DNA from: Penium margaritaceum
Taxonomy: Eukaryota; Streptophyta; Zygnematophyceae; Desmidiales; Peniaceae
DNA: 57,884 nucleotides
NCBI GenBank assembly: GCA_023375785.1
Contig: SZWC01006737.1
Span: 78,681 to 136,564, forward strand
Reading direction: 5' to 3'
The translations under genes and the position numbers were made by a program. Positions 21,785-33,373 of the stretch are shown here, piece after piece (the first letter of the stretch is position 1; every line of letters starts with the position of its first letter). The notes below the pieces were generated by a model that had not been told where the DNA came from, made no database searches, and saw nothing but the letters and a program-made list of their open reading frames with translations.

Positions 21785-23115
21785 ACCAGGTGTGATCGTG
21801 CTGCAAGCAGCAATAGTGGTAGCAGCTTGCAGTAGCAGCGAGCAGTGGCAGCAGCAGCCAGCAGCAGCAGCGCTGAGTAGCAGCAGCTGGCAGCAGCAAT
21901 AGTCCGAAGAAGCAAGCACCAATAGCAGTCCACAACAGCAAGCAGTAGCAGCAGCCGGCGGGAGCAGTGGTAGCAGCGCGTAGCAACCAGCAGTGAGCAG
22001 CACCAGCAGTCGGCTGTTGCAGCAGCCTGCAGCAAACAGCAGTAGCAGCTGCAGCAGCAGCCAGCCGCAGCCTACTGTAGTAGCAGCTGCAGCTCGCAAC
22101 AGCAGCGACTACAGATGCTGCTGCTCGTAGCCCTCTGCCCGCAGCGAGCTGCGAGCTGCGAGCAGCGGGCTTGCTGCTCGCAGCCCGCAGCAAGCAGCGG
22201 GCAGCGAGTAGTGATTTCACTGCTCGTTATGAGCCGCGAGCAGCGAGCAGCGAGCCTGCTGTGTAACCAGAAAAAAAAATACAATAAAATTACGGAAAAA
22301 AATCCACCACCCCGCAGGTGCTATTACAGCTGTTGCTGCCATCACGGCCGCTGCAGCAGCCATTGCAGCCACAACAACACGCAGCAGCCCACAAGTAGCA
22401 GGAGTAACGGCTGCTGCAGCCGCAATCGCAGTAGTAGCAGCAGCAGTAGCAGCAACAACAACAACAACGTCAGCAATAGCAGCAGCAACAACAACTGCAA
22501 TAGCAAACCGGCAGCAGCAGCAATAGTAGCAGCCACAGCAACAGTAATAGCAGCAGTAGCAGCAGTAGTAGCAGCAGCTGCTATAGTTGCAGCAACTCCA
22601 GCTGACCCCCTATGGCGGACGCAGCAGCGGCTTCAGCAACAACAATTGCTAACGTCAGCAACATTTCAGCTGACGTCATTGCTGATGTCACTGCTCACGT
22701 CATCAACAAGGAATAAAACCGAGCAACCCTGCAGATACTCAGCAGCACTTGCTGAAGTCAACCATCTCAGGCTGACAACGCTGCTGACGTCGCTACTGTC
22801 GTAAGAAACACAAAAGGAAGAAAAAAAACACAAAGGAGGGTAAAACAAAGGGGGCCCAACAACATGGCCACTAGCCCCAGTGGGGAGGGTTCCTCCTCTG
22901 GTGGGGGGATCCCTCGTCCCTCTCTCCTGTAGCAACTACAGCAGCTGCAGCAGCAGCAACAACAACAGTGGTAGTAGGAACAACAGTAGTAGCTGCAATA
23001 GTAGGAGCAACAGCAGCAACAGCACCACCAGCAGCAGCAGCAGTAGTAGCAGCAGGAGCAGGAGCATCAGCAGTAGTAGTAGCAGTAGCAGCAGCAACAG
23101 TAGTAGTGCGAACAC
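21785..23115 (+). repeat. CAG-rich trinucleotide blocks
   Basis: Three imperfect AGC/CAA blocks (21785-22275, 22330-22605, 22930-23115). The first block also contains inverted GCTGCTCG/CGAGCAGC pieces near 22120-22260 that can fold back. Long open frames through these blocks on either strand encode only poly-Leu, poly-Ser or poly-Ala and are composition artefacts. Confidence 0.8.
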
Positions 23116-23121
23116 CCTGCA

Positions 23122-24430
23122 AACAATGTTGTCAGTCACTCTGACTCGATAGATTAGCTCACCGCTCTGCGCCAGCAACTTGCAACGCTCACACAGCAGC
23201 TAGCGGTACTACAGTTGCCGCCACCCCCACCGTCACAACAGTCGTAGCAGTAGCATGAGGAGCCGCCACCGCCGTGGTAGCATCAGCAACTGCAACAGCA
23301 CCATCAGCAACCGCCACCACTACAGCAGCAGCTGCCCCCGCATCAGCCGCCCCCGTAGCAGCCGCAGCAACGTCACCAAGCGCCGTTCGCTCCGCCAGAA
23401 TATGCGAGCCCTGCGATTTCCTTCGCAACGCAATAATTGGCACAACAACACACCATACGCCAACAATAGACGGTGACATCAGTCCTAGGCCCCACTGTGG
23501 GTGCCGGCCGCAGGCCAAAGGACTTCAAAATCCCACCGCCATCGCTTCAGGCTGGCGACCAGTTCAGGAGCTGGGAACTCAGCTTCCGGATCTGGGCATA
23601 GGGTGAGGGCCTATGGCCTTACTATGTCCTGTCCTTCGACTCCACCCAGGCCGACCAGGTCTACGACGCTGGTCATGCCGTGTGTGCTCTCGTCCCTGTC
23701 GCCCCTCCAGCCACATGCTTTGCCCTTGAGCCCTTCCTCGATGACCTCACCAAAGGAGCCCTCCCTAACCCAGCAGTAGCCTGGCATGTACTCACGCATC
23801 CTCATCGCCTGTCTAGTGATACTGAGGCCAGCCGCCTGCTCAAGGAGTTCAACTCCCTTCGCATGGGGGAGACCGAGATGGTCACCTTCTATTGGCAGCA
23901 CGAAGACGACCTACTCCGCTACCTCGGAGACGCTACGCCACCCCCCTTCTCTGCGCTCCTGACCATCAAGCGCGGTGCCACCGACTCCTTCTCCGACGTC
24001 TTCGTCCACTACTCCCAGGACGTTCTTGCTGCGATGGCTGTCCAGGGTACTCTTATGCCCTTGGCGTACTAGTTTTTCCTCTGCATCGAGGAAGCTTGTC
24101 AGGAGCAGCACATCCATCACAGGGAGTCCCTCGCCTCCCCTGCCGTCGCCTTTCCTACCGTCACCTCCCCTACCGTTGCCTCAGTGACTATCGCCGCCCC
24201 AATAGTAGCAGTATCTTCCGGTGCCCCCTCATCTGGCAAGAAGAAGAAGAAGGGCAAGAAGGGCAAAGGGACTCAGCAGTAGACCAGCGGATCAAGTAGC
24301 GCCAACCTCGTCTGCCACAACTATGGCCAGTCAAGACACGGGTGGTACACGTGTCCGCTCCCGACTGACGAGGCTCGTGTCATCGCCACCATGCATCGCC
24401 AGCGTGAGCGTCACCTTACCACGCCGTGAA
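23122..24430 (+). pseudogene. Copia C4 gag, poly-Gln N-terminus full of amber codons
   Basis: One frame gives LTALRQQLATLTQQLAVLQ (coiled-coil-like), then a Gln/Pro-rich segment in which several CAG codons read TAG, then FRSWELSFRIWA-stop-GEGLW (TAG 23599 at the Gln conserved in C2 and C5), SRLLKEFNSLRMGETEM and LAAMAVQGTLMPL. After a TAG at 24070 come a lysine-rich stretch (SGKKKKKGKKGKG) and a damaged zinc knuckle (CHNYGQSRHGWYTC; the second Cys is Tyr). The frame is essentially indel-free, so only stops kill it. Confidence 0.85.
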
Positions 24431-24904
24431 CGTCGCTGCTCCTGTTGCATCTGCGCCACTCGTGATGACCTCACCTCAGCTTCCTCCACTACCATCCGCA
24501 CACGTTGCTCCATCCCCGGCTCCTTCCTTTCCTTTCCCGGACTCCGACACCATCACACCGTAGTCAGTCTACTCCGTCGGACCCTCCACCCGTGAGCGCC
24601 AGCTCGAGCGGTTCATCACCTTCCAGCTCGGCCTTCCTTGCCCTCCTCCCAGGGGCAGTGCGAGTTGCGTAGTCGCTAGTCTCTCCCCGCCCTGCATGAC
24701 AGAGTCGGTGCTGTGATCATGTCCTGTATCTCTGTCCGTTCCGTCCTCTGCCGTGCCCTCTTCTCCCGTTCCTCTTCACGACGATGTCGCCTGGCTAGAT
24801 GACTGGCACTCCCGGTTTGCACCTCCGTCCACTTCGTTAGCTTCGCTCGCCCATTGCCATGTGACTGTCAACGACCTGGCCTCATTGGTCCAGGATTCGT
24901 AAGA

Positions 24905-25331
24905 GAGCTGGATCATTGACTCCGGGGTCACACATCACATGATGGCCTCGTGCGAGGCCTTTAGTGTTCTTGGTTCCGTCACCGATGTCATCGGGGTTCG
25001 GATGGGATGTGGCCAGGTATTGACCGTTTGTGGTGTCGGTGTCGTTCGTTTTCGTGGTCCAGTGGGTGATGTCTTCTTGACTGATGTTCTCTTTGTGCCT
25101 GGCCTTGAGCTCAGCCTCCTGTCTGTCACCTCCCTTGATTGCATGAGTATGGACGTTCTGCATTCACGTGGGGTGGCCACTGTATCGTTGCGTCCGTCCG
25201 GTCGTGTCGTTCTGCATGCCACCGCCCGCGTCAACTTGTGGGATGTACCGCGCTTGTCTGCTCCCACCTCTATCTCCTCTTTGTCGACTGACACTGGCCA
25301 CGTGTTCATCACCAACACTTTGTCTCCGTAG
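24905..25331 (+). pseudogene. Copia C4 protease
   Basis: Reads SWIIDSGVTHHMMASCEAF (Asp-Ser-Gly present), RMGCGQVLTVCGVGVVRF and LTDVLFVPGLELSLLSV, ending in a TAG at 25329 where C2 has CAG. Normal length. It would cut the Gag-Pol polyprotein inside particles. Confidence 0.8.
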
Positions 25332-26240
25332 CACACGCATCTCCTGCATCGCTACCTCTGTCACGTCCACTCTGCCGCTGTTGACAGCGTGCTTTTCACA
25401 TAGCCAGCCACGGGTCTTGACTCAGCCTCCTTTCATCTACCGTATCCCACTGAGTGCATTGATTGCGCTCAAGGCAAGATGCACCGTTCCACCTATCCCC
25501 TCTTTGCCTCTCGAGTGTCCACCCTGCTCGACCTCGTTCACTCTGATGTGATGGGTCCTCTCCCGACGGATTCCATCAGCGAGCACGGTGGTTACGTTCT
25601 GACCCTTACAGACGACTACTCTCGCTATCCTTGGGTCTTCTGCCTGAGGCAGAAAAGCGACCTCGCTCCCACCATTCGGGACTGGCTTTTCCGTGCTGAA
25701 CGCAAGTGTGGTCACTCCCTCCATCGCTTTCGCTCTGATTGCGGGAGTGAGTTTCTAGGGGAGACCACACTTTTCCTTGCCTCCCGTGGTGTCCATCACG
25801 AGACGTCGGCGCCTTACACGCTAACCCAGAACGGCGTCTCTGAGCGGTGGAACCGCATCATCACCGACGCCGTCTGCACCATGCGCATCGAATCCGGAAT
25901 CTCTGACGGCTTCTACTTCAAGGCCATGACCTACATGACGTGGGTCAGAAACCGGATTCCCCATGGACCCATTCCTCATCAGTCCACCACATACTAGCAC
26001 TGGTGTGGAGAATGCGCCGACCTGCGCCCGGCTCGTGTCTAGGGCTATGTAGCCATCGTGTGGTTGCCTGTCCCGTACCTGGGTGGCAAGCTCGAGCCTC
26101 GCAATCGCCCGTGCACCTTCCTAGGCATCGAGTGGGATCCCAAAAGGCGTGGCGTTTTGGGATCCCACTCGATGCTACATCGTCGAGTCCCGCGATGCCC
26201 TCTTCTTTGAGGACCTGTTTCCCGCAACCTCGTTTGCTCT
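25332..26240 (+). pseudogene. Copia C4 integrase
   Basis: Reads HTHLLHRYLCHVHSAAVDSV, then FT-stop-PATGLD (TAG 25401; C2 has CAG), CIDCAQGKMHRSTYPL, DVMGPLPTDSI, LTDDYSRYPWVFCL, FRSDCGSEFLGETT and QNGVSERWNRIIT. The D, D, E triad is present. TAG 26040 replaces the Trp of RVWG. At 26126-26174 a perfect 20-bp palindrome interrupts the block that reads SKAWRFWDP in other copies. Confidence 0.85.
26126..26174. repeat. Perfect 20-bp palindrome inside C4 integrase
   Basis: The arms 26126-26145 and 26155-26174 are exact reverse complements around the loop GGCGTGGCG. C2, C3, C5 and C6 have unrelated codons (GVS.QSKAW) where the left arm lies, while the right arm matches the conserved FWDP region. 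The left arm therefore looks copied from the right arm. Confidence 0.9.
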
Positions 26241-26366
26241 GGCGCGTCGATGTTCCTCCCGTCACGTGGAGGAGTGGTGGGTCCGTCCTCCATCCTACCG
26301 CGTCCAGGGGTTCCATCGTCTGCGCCCGCGGGTCCACCTTTGTCGGCTGCCCCATCTGTTTCCGTT

Positions 26367-26712
26367 AGGTCCTCGGAGCCGGCAGCTCTGTTCGTGTCTA
26401 CCAGCCCCTCAGGACCGGCTTCCCCGTCTGTGTCCGCCAGCCCCTTAGTGCCGGCTGCCCCGTCCATATCTGCTAACCCCTCAGGGCCGGCTTCCTCGTC
26501 CGTGCCCGCCAGCCCCTCAGGGCCGGCTGCCCCGTCTGTGTCCGCCAGCCCCTTAGGACCGGCTATCCTGCCCATGTCCATCAGCCCCTCAAGGCCAGCT
26601 GTCCCGTCCGAGTCTACCAGCCTCTCAGGCTGGGCTTCCTCGCCCGTGCCTGCCAGCCCCTCAGGGCCGGCTCCCCCATCTGTGTCTGTCGGCCCCTAAG
26701 GGCCGGCTGCCC
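26367..26712 (+). repeat. 36-bp coding minisatellite in the C4 linker
   Basis: About nine to ten imperfect 36-bp units, each encoding a 12-residue phrase of the type PSVSASPLGPAA. It lies between integrase and RT, where C1 also carries Pro/Ser repeats. The repeat number is likely unstable. Confidence 0.85.
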
Positions 26713-27044
26713 CGTCCGCATTGGCGCGCTACACACGTGGTCCGGGTGGGAGCCTGAGACCCAGGCCGATAGTTGGCACTCAGGCCACCTCCGCACGTCC
26801 TCTCACCCCACGACCTTCTGTCATTTCACGAGAGTGCTCACCTCATGTCAGATCTGGGGGAGACACGGATCCACTCCCACGGAGACGTGGATCCACTCCC
26901 ACGGTCGTGAGTGGGGACCCCCGCACCAACGCACTCGGCTTGGCCACACTATCAGTCATCGTCGACCTACATCCAGGGTCAGCTCTGGGCTACACCCTAC
27001 TCCATTAGGAAGACCGGTATGCCGTTGCAGCCGCACTCACGCGG

Positions 27045-27789
27045 ATGCCACGAGGGGAACGGGATGCGCATGCCCTCACTGTCCGTCCCACTGAGCGACC
27101 AGAGGACCCAGCCACCTTGCGTGAGGCTCGGGCGTCTCCCGAGGCTGCTCACTGGGAAGCCGCATGTGTCGACGAGCTAGCTGTCATTTGGCAACATCGC
27201 GTCTATGAGCTCGTCGACCTTCCCCCGGGCCGCAAGGCCGTCGGTGCCAAGTGGGTTCTCCGGCGGAAGTGGAAGCCAGATGGGTCTCTGGACAAGTACA
27301 AGGCCCGTCTCACGTCCAAGGGGTTTGCTCAGGTCCCTGGGATCGACTATGACCAGATCTTCACCGAGGTCAGTCGGTTCTCCACCAGCCGGACGTTGTT
27401 CAGCCTGGTTGCCTAGTATGGGTGGGAACTACATCAGATGGATGTGAGCAACGCCTTCCTCCATGGCTCACTGGAGGGCGAGGAGCTCTACATGATGCAG
27501 CCTCCAAGCTTTGACGACGGATTTTGGCAAGGTCTGGAAGCTACGGAAGGCCCTCTATGGCTTGATGCAGTCACCGCACTGCTGGAACCAAGAGATCAGT
27601 CGTACGCTTCTTAGCGGCGGCCCCCTTCGTAGCTCTGCCGATCCCGCGCTATTCACCAACCTGCGAGGTAAGACACTCATCGTTGTCTTGGTCTATGTCG
27701 ACGACCTAATCATCGCATCACCGGATACAGCTGCCATCCAACGGGTCAAGGACCTGCTGTACGCTGCCTACCAGATAAAGGACCTCATG
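27045..27789 (+). pseudogene. Copia C4 reverse transcriptase, N-terminal half
   Basis: Reads VYELVDLPPGRKAVGAKWV, KARLTSKGFAQVPGIDYDQ, then [21 protein letters not shown] (TAG 27414 at a Gln), [15 protein letters not shown] and VLVYVDDLIIASPD (YVDD intact). It stops at QIKDL at 27789, exactly where the G1 LTR begins. The continuation (ARVFVGMELEHD) is at 35433, in the opposite orientation. Confidence 0.85.
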
Positions 27790-28712
27790 TGTGAACCAAG
27801 TGGCGCCAGGCGTGACGGTCACACACTGAGCCCTTGGGATAAACCTCCCACCCTCAAACCCTTGGTGTGGGCCACCCCTTGAGATGTCGCATGACCCTCT
27901 CCTAGCAGCAAGAACGCTGCTAGTGACTGAGGTTCCCGCCGTGCGACTCTCTCGGTGGCGTTTGCACCAAGGTGCGCTGCGGAAGACTTGTAGGATCGAA
28001 TGGACGCGTGCGAGACAGAGCTTGGAAAACAAGGAGAGTTGAGCAAGGAATGTATCCTTTAGACTTGATAGATGAGTACAAGGCAATGTACAGAGTCTCT
28101 GGGTCAGATTGGCATGCCTAGAACAACCCCTAGGCTTCGTTATGTACCATCCCCTATGAGCCAGCCGAAAGCTACTCAGCACTCCGAGGTCCTCTATTGA
28201 GGTGCAGTCATCCAAATAACACGTGCATCATGTATTACGCACCACAATCTTTCCAATGCACCAAAGAACACCTCAATCCGTGAAGAAACGGCTAAGTTAC
28301 GGCCGTTTGAGTGCTCCACGCGTGACGGCCGCTGGCAGCACCACCAGCGGGGGTCACGGCCGCCCGAAGCGCCCTTGCTTGCGAATGGTGCTCTAGCCGC
28401 CATCCCCAAGTGCCCATGGACCCCAATGAACCTTGCCTCATTGGCTAAGTGTCCATCCAGGGGCGCTTCGGCTGCAGTGGGCGAGAAAGTCGCTCTGCCG
28501 TGCTCGGGGTCGAACCGGTACGTCTCCTGTTTTCAGGAGGTACGCCTCCCACCTTTGCACGGCCGTATCTTTCTCGTCCCTGCACCGAATGACCCGGTTC
28601 TTGGGTCGATTTCGTACGGTGTTTCAGGTAGAATACAATGGGAGCATGAAAACATGCATCTGACTTCAGCATGATGACGTAATCACCGCCTCGACCGGCG
28701 GCTCCCATAACA
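27790..28712 (-). mobile_element. 3' LTR of G1
   Basis: The minus strand starts TGTTATGGGAGCC after the polypurine tract GGAGGGGGGATGA and ends GGTTCACA. It shares diagnostic variants with the G2 3' LTR (CTGAGTAGC, CGGCTGGCTC) rather than with the G1 5' LTR. Confidence 0.9.
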
Positions 28713-28729
28713 TCATCCCCCCTCCGAGG

Positions 28730-31700
28730 GCGCACCGTCCCGGTGCGCTCCTGGTACGCTCGGAGGACCGTGTTGACAGCACCGCCCCTGTGGAAATAGG
28801 CTTCGGGGATCCAGAATTTTTGCTCAGGCCCATAGCCGAGCCATTGCACCAGGTACTGCCACCCGTTACCGCGCCGACGGTGCCCGAGAATCTTCTCCAC
28901 CACATACTCCTCTTCACCCTCCACCAAGACCGGTGGAGGACGAGCCTGTCCCCGCGCCGCGAACTGTGCATCCGGCTCCTTGTAGGCCTTGAGAAGAGAA
29001 GCATGGAACACGGGATGGATCCCATAGTGGTCCGGCAGCTCCAACTCGTAGCTCACCGCGGACCACTTCTCCTTGACCGGAAAAGGACCCACCCACCGAG
29101 GCTTGAGCTTGTCGCTGCCCACCCTCGCCAGCTGCAGGATTCACGAGCTCAATAGCACCTGTTGTCCCACCGAGAACTCCTTGGCTGTCCGGTGCTTATC
29201 CGCTTGCTGCTTCATCTGTTACTACGCCTTGTGTAGCGCCTCGCGTACACCTCGCCACACCTCTGTGAAGTCACTTGTAAACTGCTGCACTGCGGGTAGG
29301 TCCGATCCCGTTGTCATGTCTGAGGGGCATGCAGGCTGCATCCCATACACTACCTCAAAGGGAGACCGCCCCGTAGAGGCATGCACTGCTGAGTTATAGG
29401 CAAACTCAGCCACCGGGAGCTTGCATTCCCATCCCTCGCCATCCGGCTCCAAGATCCCTCGCAGTAGCTGCTCCATGGTCTGATTGGTGCGCTCAGTTTG
29501 GCCATCTGTTTGGAGGTGGTAGGCCGATGAAAGAGCCACACGGGTGCCCAGTTTTTGAAGAGTTCCTCCCAAAACCGGGAGGTGAAGCGCGGGTCGCGGT
29601 CCGAGACCATGCACTTCGGCACCCCGTGATGTTTGATGACATGTTGCAATAGGAGTTGAGCCGTTTGTGCTGCTGTGACCTTCTCCTCACATGGGATAAA
29701 GTGCGTCATTTTGCTGAACCGGTCCATCACCACCAGCACCATGGCGTTGCTCGTTCTGCCCTGTGGAAGACCCCCCACAAAGTCCAGTGAGATGTCCGTC
29801 CATGGGTATTCCAGCACCGGTAGCGGCTGTAGCTCTCCTGGCGCCCGTGCCCTCCGTGACTTGATTCTTTGGCACATGTCATAACTGCTCATGTACTCCT
29901 TGCAATCTCCTCCCATTGTTGCCCACCAATATTGGCGCACAAGCGTCTTGAAGGTCTTGTCGTGGCCAAAATGACCACTATAGTGCGAGTCGTGCGCCTC
30001 CTCCAGCAATGCCTGTCGCAAAGACGCACTCCGCGGCACCACAATCTGGTTCCCCTTCTCACGCCGCCAATACTGGCCATCCCACTTCCACCCCTTCACT
30101 GTACTTCCGGCAAAGTCCTCGTCCTCTACATACCCATGTGCAAACAGGCTGCAGATGATTGGAGATCCCGCCAGCACCGTGATCGCATGCACGCCCAAGT
30201 CCGGGCGCCGCAAAAGTGGATCCGCTGGGTTGATCCTTCCTGGTTTGAACTGGATCTCGTAGTCGAAGCCGCCCTCCAGCAGCTCCATCCACCGTGCTTG
30301 ACGACAACTCAAGTTTGGCTACGACTTGAGGTACTTGAGCGCGTAGTGGTCCGTGTGCACCACACACCGCCGCGCCTCAAGGTAGTACCTCCATTGCTTG
30401 AAGGCCTAGACCACTTCGAGCATCTCCTTCTCGTGGATCGGGTAGCTGAGCTCAGCCCCTTTCAGTTTCATGCAGTAGTACGCAATGGGCTGCAACCCCT
30501 TCCCTTGGTCCTGCATCAGCACCCCGCCGATCGCATAGTCGATTGCGTCCGTTGCCAACACGTACTCCTTGCTCGTGTCCAGGTGCACCAACACCGGGGC
30601 TTGACACATGGCAGCCTTCATTGCACCGAAGGCTTGCCCCTCCTTTGCACCCCACTCCCATTGGCGCCCCTTCTTGAGTAAGTCTGTCAAGGGTGCTCCC
30701 ATTGCCGTGTGCCCCCGGATAAACCTCCGGTAGTAGTTCGTAAATCCCAGAAAAACCTGGTTGTCACGCACGCACGCCGGCTCTGGCCACTCCTTCACTG
30801 CTTCCACCTTTTTTGGGTCCATGCGGATTCCCCTCCCGCGGGACAATGTGTCCGAGGAACTCCAACTCCTGCTTGGCGAATTCACACTTGCTGAGCTTGG
30901 CAAATAGTTACTCCTTTCTCAGCACCTCCATCACCGTCCGCAGGTGCTCTTGGTGTTCCTCCATCGTCCGCGAGTAGACAAGGATGTCGTCGAGGAAGAC
31001 GACCATGAACTGGTCCAAGTAGGGATGGAATACCCGGTTCATCACTGCCATAAATGTAGCTGGAGAATTCGTTAGCCCGAAAGGCATCACGAGATACTCG
31101 AAGTGTCCATAACGCGTCCGAAACGCGGTTTGTTCCACATCCTCCTCCGCAATGCCGATTTGGTGGTACCTCGACCTCATGTCCAGTTTGCGAAAGACGC
31201 ATGCACCTCGTAACTGGTCGAATAACTCCTCGGTCCACGGCAACGGGTGGCGGTTCTTCACCATGATGTTGTTGAGCGCCCGGTAGTCCACGCACATCCG
31301 CAGCTCTTCTGATTTCTTCTTGACGAACAGCACCGGCGCCGCATACGGAGACACCGACGGCCGAATGAAGCCTTGGTCCACCAACTCCCCCAACTGCTTC
31401 TTGAGCTCCGCAAGCTCCGCGTCACTCATGCGGATGTAAGACCGCACCGTTGGTGACGACCCTGGCACCACCTCGATTTTGTGGTCAATTTCGCGTTGTG
31501 GCGGCAGCTCCTTTGGAAACTCCTCCGGAAAAATGTCCCCAAACTCCTTGAGCACCTCCCCAACACCGGGAGGCAACTCTTGAGCTTCAACGCCTTCTAC
31601 CGGCTGCCCTTCTGCTGCTTCAACCGTTGCAATCTGCTGCTCTGCTGCCTGTTGTGGACGCACCCATTCCAAGAAAACCTGGTCACACTTGCGCTCGCAC

Positions 31701-32300
31701 CGCTTTAGCTGCTGCAAGTTGATGACGCGCAGCTGCTTCCCCACTTCCGCCACTTCCGACACCTTCCCCTCACCCCGCCACAAAGGCAAAGTGATATTTT
31801 CCCGCCCGCCTTCACAACCACCTGGTTGCACCTCCAATCCACCTTTGGATTCCAGGCGTGCAACCAGTCCCGGCCGATCAAGCAGTCGTAATCATCCATA
31901 GGGCAAGTTTGGAACTCCATGTCACACACGAACTCACCCATACGGACTTTGCGCTTGACGAGAGGCCTGCCACACTCCACCACTCCGGACACCTGCCGCG
32001 CCTTGGCCGACGTCCCCGGCTGCCGTGCGAGCTCCAACCTCGTCGCCAACCTATCGTTGAAGAAACTATGACTCGCGCCACCGTCTAGCAGCCCACGTAG
32101 CTTCCTCCGACCCTTGAAACTCCCCTTCAGAATCTCAAGAACCAGCTCCAGGATGATCCCTGGAAACTGTCGGGTCTCACCTTCATTCCACAACAACATG
32201 TGAGGCAGCTCCTTAATCGGCAAAAGCCTTTCAAGGCTGGTGCAGTCCCTTGCGGACAAAAGACTTGCAACAGTAGGTCATCCCCTCCTTACTTCTGCTA
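28730..32300 (-). pseudogene. G1 pol: protease, RT, RNase H, integrase, chromodomain
   Basis: Read on the minus strand: protease LRGLLDGGASHSFFND (Asp-Gly-Gly instead of Asp-Ser/Thr-Gly), [21 protein letters not shown] and [13 protein letters not shown] (catalytic FLDD), RNase H DAIDYAIGGVL, integrase zinc region HYSGHFGHDKTF...SSYDMCQRIKS (the first Cys of the CxxC pair is Tyr), ISLDFVGGLP and VSDRDPRFTSRFWEE, and chromodomain EYVVEKILGHRRR...LVQWLGYGP. Stops include TAG at 30406, 30319 and 29222 (Gln in G2) and TAA at 30908 shared with G2. Frameshifts occur near 31830 and 29600. The chromodomain would direct integration to marked chromatin. Confidence 0.85.
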
Positions 32301-33263
32301 CACGTTTCCCTTATGTTCCTTGAGCTTAGGACAATCCCGTTTGCGATGACCCTCCTCACCACAAGCCCAGCACTTGCCTCTCGGTCCTTGCTGTCCCCCC
32401 GCGCCCCGCTGTCCGGCTTGGATTGCATCCACCTTTATGGGCACAGCCTGACCCGGCTGCTCCACCCGTGGTTGTGTTGCATAGATGGTCCGGCGCGCAT
32501 TCCAGCTTACCACGTCGATGCGCTCCACCGCTGAGACCAACTCCACAAAGGTCCGCAACCCGAGCACCGCGAGTTCATGCTGGACGTGCGGCTTCAGGCC
32601 GTCATGGTAGTGGTCGTATGCCTCTGCGTCCGAGAGGTCATCGATCTGCGCCGCCAAAGCCATGAAGCGCGTAGTGTAGTCCTGGACCGATCCGCCTTGC
32701 TTGACGTGCTTGATCTTGTCAGGTGCGACCCAGTTGCCGTTGAGGAGGTCGAAACGCGCCTGGAGCATTGTCTCGAACTACTCCCATGTCTCTGGCTTCT
32801 CCGTCAACGCCTGTGAACCAAGCTGCACTTCCCGCCCCAGCGGAAGACTCAGTAATGGCTGAAGTCGCGCCGCGGCCCCCAGCCCCTCCGGAAACCCAGC
32901 AGCGTTCCGCCGGCACAATGCCGACCACCACTGCAGCGCCATCCCCCAGAGTAGAGTAGGTGCATACTCCAGTCTCGTGGCATATTCTCCCACAGAAATG
33001 CCCAACGCCGTAAAATACGAGTTCACCGTGAAGAGCCACTCCCTCGTACTGTCCTTGCCGGTGTAGAACTCTGGCTCCTTCGGCTTGGGCCGCCAAAAGG
33101 TAGGTGCGGATGCCAATGCGATACCCCCCAACGCACTGCTCCCTTGGCCGACATACCTCGCCTCAACCTCCACACGCAGCTGCTGGTTCTCTTGACGCAA
33201 CTCGTCAAGAGCACGCCGGATCTCCTCCATGAGGTAGGCCTGATCGTATGCTGCGGCTGCCAT
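32298..33263 (-). pseudogene. G1 gag
   Basis: The minus-strand ATG is at 33263 (MAAAAYDQAYLMEEIRRAL). The capsid region reads KEPEFYTGKDSTREWLF and MALQWWSALCRRN, and after a TAG at 32778-32780 continues FETMLQARFDLLNGNW and VQDYTTRFMALAAQIDDL. The zinc knuckle is CWACGEEGHRKRDC. The terminal TAG is at 32298. A single nonsense codon separates it from an open gag. Confidence 0.85.
32304..32310 (-). promoter_or_regulatory. Candidate -1 frameshift slippery site, G1
   Basis: On the minus strand GGGAAAC lies in phase as G GGA AAC, one codon before the gag stop. Pol lies in the -1 frame. G2 has the same heptamer in the same phase at 37647-37653. The -1 frame meets a TGA about eight codons later in both copies, so function is unproven. 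Confidence 0.5.
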
Positions 33264-33354
33264 GCTTCCGGTTGTGATGAAAAAATTATGGCCAAACACA
33301 GTTGTGGCAGATCTGCTGCCTCCCCTTGGGTCCGCGCAAAGCTGAGCGAACGTT

Positions 33355-33371
33355 CACGGGCTCTGATACCA
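33355..33371 (-). promoter_or_regulatory. Primer-binding site of G1
   Basis: The minus strand reads TGGTATCAGAGCC just inside the 5' LTR, complementary to initiator tRNA-Met. Confidence 0.85.
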
Positions 33372-33373
33372 AA

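Larger units (their letters stand above)
21520..23120 (+). other. C4 leader: stem-loop plus long CAG-rich blocks
   Basis: No supported gene. The first 200 bases match the C2 leader (GGCGGACCTCC, CACGGCCACTGGGCC blocks) and include the stem-loop at 21689-21713. From 21785 to 22275, 22330 to 22605 and 22930 to 23115 the sequence is almost entirely CAG/AGC/CAA-type trinucleotides. Between them lie short unique pieces without recognised features. Confidence 0.7.

Noticed and set aside
21785-22804. Long poly-Leu, poly-Ser and Ala-rich frames in the C4 leader on both strands
   Set aside because: Products of CAG trinucleotide repeats read in different frames. No similarity beyond composition.
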